Shown piece after piece: positions 60,214 to 64,000 of a stretch of 64,000 bases of DNA; the first letter of the stretch is position 1, and each line of letters opens with the position of its first letter. The notes beneath the pieces were generated by a model, which made no database searches, was not told the origin of the DNA, and saw only the letters and a list, made by a program, of their open reading frames with translations. Made by a program: the position numbers and the translations under genes. This DNA comes from Nocardia kruczakiae NBRC 101016 (GTDB taxonomy: Bacteria; Actinomycetota; Actinomycetes; Mycobacteriales; Mycobacteriaceae), in assembly GCF_001612965.1 (NCBI RefSeq), contig NZ_BDBL01000018.1, positions 1 to 64,000 of the forward strand, read 5' to 3'.

Positions 60214-61088
60214 ACCAGACCTCGCAAGGTTCGTGCGGGGGGCCGGATGCCCTGAATCGCCGCGATCATGTCCACTACTCGCCGGGTTGCGGCGACCTCG
60301 TGGACTCGGAAGACCCGGGCGCCGGCCGCGGCCGCCCACGCGGTTGCCGCCAATGTCCCCTCCAATCGCTCGGAAAGCCCGACACCAAGAGTCTCTCCGA
60401 TGAAATCCTTATTGCTCAGCGCCATCAAGACAGGCCATCCGGTATTTACAAGAATGTCCACGGCCCGCAACAGTTCGAGCCCGTGATAGGTGTTTTTCCC
60501 GAAATCGTGGGTCGGATCGATGAGGATCGCATCCGCGGCGACCCCCGCCGCGCGCGCCGCCTCGGCAGCCCGGACCAGTGTATCGGTGACCTCGGACACC
60601 ACATCGGCGTACCGGACCCGGTGCGGCCGGGTGCGCGGTTGAGCGCCGCCGGTGTGGCTGCACACGATCCCCACACCCAGTTCTGCGGCCACGCCCGCGA
60701 GCTGCGGGTCGGCACCGGCCCAGGTGTCGTTGATCAGATCCGCGCCCTCGGTCACCGCCGCTCGCGCGACCTCGCTGCGCCAGGTATCCACACTGATCAA
60801 CAGGCCGGGATAGCGGGCCCTGATGGCCGCCACGAACGGCACCACCCGTCGTGCTTCCTCCGTGGCGTCGACCTCGTCCCCCGGACCGGCCTTCACCCCG
60901 CCGATGTCGACCAGATCCGCCCCCTCGGACACGGCGCGGGCCACCGCGGCCATCGCGGCGTCGTCGGAGAAGGTGGCACCCCGGTCGTAGAAGGAATCGG
61001 GGGTTCGGTTGACGATCGCCATCACCAGCGCCCGATCCGTCGCCACCGGCTTACCGCACAGGGTGGACAGCGGTGACGCAGAACTCAT
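60210..61088 (-). CDS. folP2: FolP2-type dihydropteroate-synthase-like protein
   Basis: This 292-residue pterin-binding TIM-barrel protein has MAIVNRTPDSFYDRGATFSDD and GADLVDIGGVKAGPG, both DHPS-like, but the usual IDPGIGFGK is replaced by ILIDPTHDFGKNTYHGLELL. That pattern matches M. tuberculosis FolP2, reported to lack ordinary dihydropteroate synthase activity, so folate synthesis by this protein is doubtful. The C-terminus has VFRVHEVAATRRVVDMIAAIQGIRPP. ATG 61088 is taken as start; GTG 61130, three bases after the fadD6 stop, is a fair alternative and would imply tighter coupling. gpgS is coupled downstream. Confidence 0.9.
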   Translation of the reverse strand: MSSASPLSTLCGKPVATDRALVMAIVNRTPDSFYDRGATFSDDAAMAAVARAVSEGADLVDIGGVKAGPGDEVDATEEARRVVPFVAAIRARYPGLLISVDTWRSEVARAAVTEGADLINDTWAGADPQLAGVAAELGVGIVCSHTGGAQPRTRPHRVRYADVVSEVTDTLVRAAEAARAAGVAADAILIDPTHDFGKNTYHGLELLRAVDILVNTGWPVLMALSNKDFIGETLGVGLSERLEGTLAATAWAAAAGARVFRVHEVAATRRVVDMIAAIQGIRPPARTLRGLV

Positions 61089-61133
61089 GGAGGTGAGTCT
61101 AATTGCCGGGCCCTCGGCGCCCTCCGACACGAC

Positions 61134-62903
61134 CTAGCCCCGGGGCGCGGTACCGGCCGCCACCTCGTCCGGGTAGCTCGCGTAGAACGGCACGTATCCC
61201 TGGTCGCGGCCCTTCAGCACATAGACCGCGGTCGAGTCGTCGGAGGCGTAGCCCTGTTTGCGCAGATCCACCTTGCGACTCTTGAAGGTCGAGGTGGTCT
61301 CCAGTTCGGGCACCACGCGGACGAACAGCGGCACCGCGTAGCCGGGCAGGCGGTCGTAGAGCCGGGCGGCCAGCGCGGAGCCGTCGAAGGCGGCATCGGC
61401 GTCGAGGGTTACCGCGGCCATCCCCGCCTTACCGTCGGCTCCGGGCACGTCCACGCCGTACACCACCGCCTCGGTGATACCGGGCGCGCCGTCGAAGGCG
61501 CCCTCGACCTCGGTGGTCGCGACGTTCTCCCCCTTCCAGCGGAAGGTGTCGCCGAGGCGGTCGACGAACGCGATGTGGCGCCAATGCTGGTCGCGCACAA
61601 GATCTCCGGTGTCGAACCAGCAGTCGCCGTCGTCGAATGCGTTGCGCACCAACTTCGATTCGGTCGCGGATTTGTCGGTGTAGCCGTCGAAGGGGGAACG
61701 GTCGGTGACCTTCGCCAGCAGCAGACCCACCCCGCCGGAGGCGACCTTGCGCAGTCGCCCGTCGGGGTATCGCCGCGCCTTACCGGTCTCCTCGTCGAAT
61801 TCCACCACCGCGTAGGGCAACGGTCCGAATCCGGCGGTGCGATCCACGCCGAAGGCGTTGATGAAGGCGATATTCCCCTCACTCGCGCCGTAGAACTCCA
61901 CCACCCGGCCGATGCCGAAGCGCCGCCGGAATTCGTCCCACAGCTCCGGGCGCAGGCCGTTGCCGACCGCCAGCCGCACCGAATGTTCGTGTTCGCGAGG
62001 CGATTCCGGCTGATTCAGCAGATAGCGGCACAGCTCGCCGATGTAGATGAACGCCGTCGACCTGGTCGCGACGACCTCGTTCCAGAAATTCGACACCGAG
62101 AATTTGCGGCCCAGTGCCAGCGTCGCCCGCGAGCCGAGCACCGCGCCGAGCGCGACCGTCAACGCGTTGTTGTGATACAGCGGCAGACAGCAGTACATGG
62201 TGTCGCCGCCGCGCAGGCGGATGCCCAGACCACCCAGCCCGGCCATACTCTTCGTCCAGCGCAGATGGGTCATCACGCTGGCCTTGGGCAGCCCGGTCGT
62301 GCCGGAGGTGAAGATCAGGAAGGCGCGCTCCCGGGCGCGGACGTCCGCGCACACCGCCGGATCCGCCGGATCGGCAGCGCGGGCCAGCTCCTGCAATTCC
62401 TGCGTATACAGCAGATTCGGCGGCGGCTCGGGCAGTGAGCGCAGTGCCTCCTCGCATTCCTCGCCGATCACGTTGACCGTGCTGTTCAGCAGTCCGAAGC
62501 TGTGAGCGAGTACCTGTTCGCGCTGATTGTGATTGAGCAGCCCGACCGTCGCGCCGAGCTTCACCGTCGCCAGCACCACGAACAGCGTCTCGGGGCGATT
62601 GGTCATCAGCACGCCCACCACATCGCCGCGGCGCACACCGCGCTGCGCCAGCACCTCGGCGAAGCAGTTCACCTCGGTATTGGCCTCGCCGTAGGTGTAT
62701 TCACGGCCCTCGAAGCGCAGGAACGGCCGATTCGGATACCGCCGTGCCGCCTTCTGGAAGTACAGCCCCACCGAGGATTTGTCGTCCGCGCGCACCAGCA
62801 TGCCGGTGGCGCCGCGCAGCATGCCCGGCGTCTCCATCGCCATGGCGGGCAGCCTGCGTGCCAGATCCCAGAGACTGATCGTGTTTCGGGCCTCGGCGGT
62901 CAC
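61134..62903 (-). CDS. fadD6: Long-chain acyl-CoA synthetase FadD6
   Basis: This 589-residue ANL enzyme is of the FATP/FadD6 type. The P-loop motif is FLIFTSGTTGLPKASVMTH, the A5 region EFYGASEGNIAFINAFG is characteristic of the FATP-like very-long-chain group, and CWFDTGDLVRDQHWRHIAFVDRLGDTFRWKGENVATTEVE carries the A7/A8 motifs. The end has SRKVDLRKQGYASD. It activates long-chain fatty acids for lipid synthesis or uptake. GTG 62903 has GGAGGAG directly upstream. It starts 41 bases after the second LOG gene and is followed by folP2, in line with the Rv1206-Rv1207 order. Confidence 0.95.
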   Translation of the reverse strand: MTAEARNTISLWDLARRLPAMAMETPGMLRGATGMLVRADDKSSVGLYFQKAARRYPNRPFLRFEGREYTYGEANTEVNCFAEVLAQRGVRRGDVVGVLMTNRPETLFVVLATVKLGATVGLLNHNQREQVLAHSFGLLNSTVNVIGEECEEALRSLPEPPPNLLYTQELQELARAADPADPAVCADVRARERAFLIFTSGTTGLPKASVMTHLRWTKSMAGLGGLGIRLRGGDTMYCCLPLYHNNALTVALGAVLGSRATLALGRKFSVSNFWNEVVATRSTAFIYIGELCRYLLNQPESPREHEHSVRLAVGNGLRPELWDEFRRRFGIGRVVEFYGASEGNIAFINAFGVDRTAGFGPLPYAVVEFDEETGKARRYPDGRLRKVASGGVGLLLAKVTDRSPFDGYTDKSATESKLVRNAFDDGDCWFDTGDLVRDQHWRHIAFVDRLGDTFRWKGENVATTEVEGAFDGAPGITEAVVYGVDVPGADGKAGMAAVTLDADAAFDGSALAARLYDRLPGYAVPLFVRVVPELETTSTFKSRKVDLRKQGYASDDSTAVYVLKGRDQGYVPFYASYPDEVAAGTAPRG

Positions 62904-62944
62904 ATTCTCCTCCAACGATTTCCGGTCGGGCGGTGTCGATGCGC

Positions 62945-63508
62945 TCAGGCGGTGTCGATGCGCGGCGCGGTCAGGGCTCGGAATGCGGATGCCACATCCG
63001 CGGTCACGGTAATCCGATCCAGTGCGGGGCGCCCGATGAACCCGGCCGCGCTCAGCTCGTCCAGCCATGCGAACAGCCCGCGGTAGTGGCCGTTCGGGTC
63101 GAGCACCACCAGCGGTTTGCCGTGCAGTCCCAGATATCCGCCGGTCCACGCCTCGAAGAATTCTTCCAGCGTGCCGATTCCGCCCGGCAGGGTCAGGAAG
63201 GCGTCGGCGCGATCCTCCATGATCTGTTTGCGTTCGCGCATGGTGTCGGTGACGATCAGCTCGTCGCTGTCCACATCGGCGACTTCCTGATGCACCAGCC
63301 GTTTCGGGATCACGCCCGTGGTGCGGGCGCCGCCGGCGCGCGCGGCCACCGCCACCGCCCCCATCATCGACACATGTCCGCCGCCGGACACCAGTTGCCA
63401 ACCGCGCCGGGCGATTTCACTGCCCACCTCGGCGGCCAGGCGCAGCGCGTCCGGATCCGCGGCGCTGGCCGAACAGTAGACACACACCGCGAACGGCTGC
63501 CCGCTCAC
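62945..63508 (-). CDS. LOG family protein (cytokinin riboside 5'-monophosphate phosphoribohydrolase-like)
   Basis: This 187-residue Rossmann-fold protein has the LOG motifs MRERKQIMEDRADAFLTLPGG and PGGIGTLEEFFE (PGGxGTxxE). The N-terminal VYCSASAADPDALRLAA and LVSGGGHVSMMGAVA are also typical. Such enzymes cleave ribose-5-phosphate from N6-modified AMP, and the M. tuberculosis homologue Rv1205 produces free cytokinins. GTG 63508 overlaps the stop of the upstream LOG paralogue by GTGA, and GGAGG lies seven bases upstream. Two paralogous LOG genes in tandem are followed by fadD6. Confidence 0.92.
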   Translation of the reverse strand: MSGQPFAVCVYCSASAADPDALRLAAEVGSEIARRGWQLVSGGGHVSMMGAVAVAARAGGARTTGVIPKRLVHQEVADVDSDELIVTDTMRERKQIMEDRADAFLTLPGGIGTLEEFFEAWTGGYLGLHGKPLVVLDPNGHYRGLFAWLDELSAAGFIGRPALDRITVTADVASAFRALTAPRIDTA

Positions 63509-64000
63509 CACTGATCCTCCGTCCCGGTGGATTCCTCGCCGCGACGCGCGGCGGCCTGCAGCACGATGTCGACCAGTTCCTCCACGCTGTCGGTGACGTG
63601 CAGCAGTTCCAGATCACCGGGCGAGATCTTGCCCGAGCCGCTCGGCGAATCGCGCAGCCAGTCGACCAGCCCCGCCCAGTACCGGCTGCCGAACAGGATG
63701 ACCGGGAAGCGGGTGATCTTGTGGGTCTGGACCAGGGTGAGCGCCTCGAACAGCTCGTCCAGGGTGCCGAAGCCGCCGGGCAGGCAGATGAACGCCTGGG
63801 AGTACTTGACGAACATCGTCTTGCGGGCGAAGAAGTAGCGGAAGTTGATGCCGAGGTCGACCCACTCGTTGAGTCCCTGTTCCATCGGAAGTTCGATGCC
63901 GAGGCCCACGGAGTAGCCGCCCGCCTCACAGGCGCCGCGGTTGGCCGCCTCCATCACTCCGGGACCGCCGCCGGTGATCACCGCGAAACCGGCCTCGGCC
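63505..64000 (-). CDS. LOG family protein, larger paralogue (5' end cut by window)
   Basis: The frame is open to the right edge, so the N-terminus is missing. The visible part starts with AEAGFAVITGGGPGVMEAAN and contains GLGIELPMEQGLNEWVDLGINF, RYFFARKTMFVKYSQAFICLPGG and PGGFGTLDELFE (PGGxGTxxE), followed by TLVQTHKITRFPVILFGSRYW. This is the longer TIGR00730-type family common in actinobacteria, different from the downstream 187-residue paralogue. It seems to be the first visible gene of the operon. Nucleotide-monophosphate phosphoribohydrolase activity is a family inference. Confidence 0.93.
   Translation of the reverse strand, partial: AEAGFAVITGGGPGVMEAANRGACEAGGYSVGLGIELPMEQGLNEWVDLGINFRYFFARKTMFVKYSQAFICLPGGFGTLDELFEALTLVQTHKITRFPVILFGSRYWAGLVDWLRDSPSGSGKISPGDLELLHVTDSVEELVDIVLQAAARRGEESTGTEDQW

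Noticed and set aside
1-64000. Mobile elements, CRISPR arrays, tRNA or rRNA genes
   Set aside because: No transposase, integrase, terminal repeats, regularly spaced direct repeats with unique spacers, or tRNA/rRNA sequences were found by reading; the tandem repeats seen have no spacers.

Overview
The window is GC-rich, densely coded DNA from a mycolic-acid actinomycete, most likely Nocardia or a close relative. The evidence is the gene content: Kgd, a SigE-RseA-HtrA-TatB stress operon, GpgS, a FolP2-type protein, FadD6, a fused HadA/HadB dehydratase, an MTB12-like lipoprotein and a hemophore-type protein. No rRNA, tRNA, CRISPR array, prophage or transposase gene was seen.

From memory of the M. 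tuberculosis gene order, much of the window matches the Rv1205-Rv1248c block as an expanded version. Markers in order are kgd at the left edge, then corA, the YflT-like stress protein, the MgtE-N/CBS protein, the DUF1003 protein, a lytic transglycosylase, mrp, a DivIVA-like protein, tag, DUF3117, glgA, glgC, an ABC exporter with its TetR regulator, an O-methyltransferase, sigE-rseA-htrA-tatB, gpgS, folP2, fadD6 and LOG-family genes at the right edge. The accessory genes lie mainly between 3.8 and 36 kb.

Layout. 1-3.6 kb: 3' part of kgd. 3.8-11.9 kb: PadR regulator with an MFS exporter, a membrane molybdopterin oxidoreductase, a secreted HtrA-like protease, and an HxlR regulator divergent from an SDR/tautomerase pair. 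12-18 kb: acyl-CoA ligase, esterase, SDR and Baeyer-Villiger monooxygenase on the minus strand with a divergent TetR regulator (a mymA/sadH-like lipid oxidation cluster). 18-23.5 kb: a minus-strand run of EamA transporter, PAP2-WS/DGAT fusion, MTB12-like lipoprotein and MFS exporter. 23.6-27.8 kb: an orphan OpuAC-like lipoprotein, then a two-component system and a hemophore-like secreted protein. 27.9-36.9 kb: malic enzyme, flavoprotein, PHP protein, corA, SUFU-domain protein, stress protein, HadAB fusion, CitE-like lyase. 37-45 kb: magnesium-sensor-like protein, DUF1003, two lytic transglycosylases, mrp, DivIVA-like protein, tag, DUF3117. 45-50 kb: RNA methyltransferase, ECF41-type sigma factor with a repeat array and DoxX-like gene, glycogen genes. 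50-64 kb: drug-type ABC exporter, sigE operon, an HTH protein of unknown function, and the LOG-LOG-fadD6-folP2-gpgS operon.

The most interesting regulatory signals are: 11-bp-period TCAG direct repeats shared by the two-component operon and the hemophore-like gene; two TAACG-type palindromes exactly 40 bp apart in the HxlR/SDR promoter; five 14-bp tandem repeats between the ECF41 sigma gene and its divergent neighbour; and a strong Shine-Dalgarno in front of an in-frame ATC codon within sigE. Start sites were chosen by ribosome-binding sites and stop/start overlaps, so several differ from the longest open frame.
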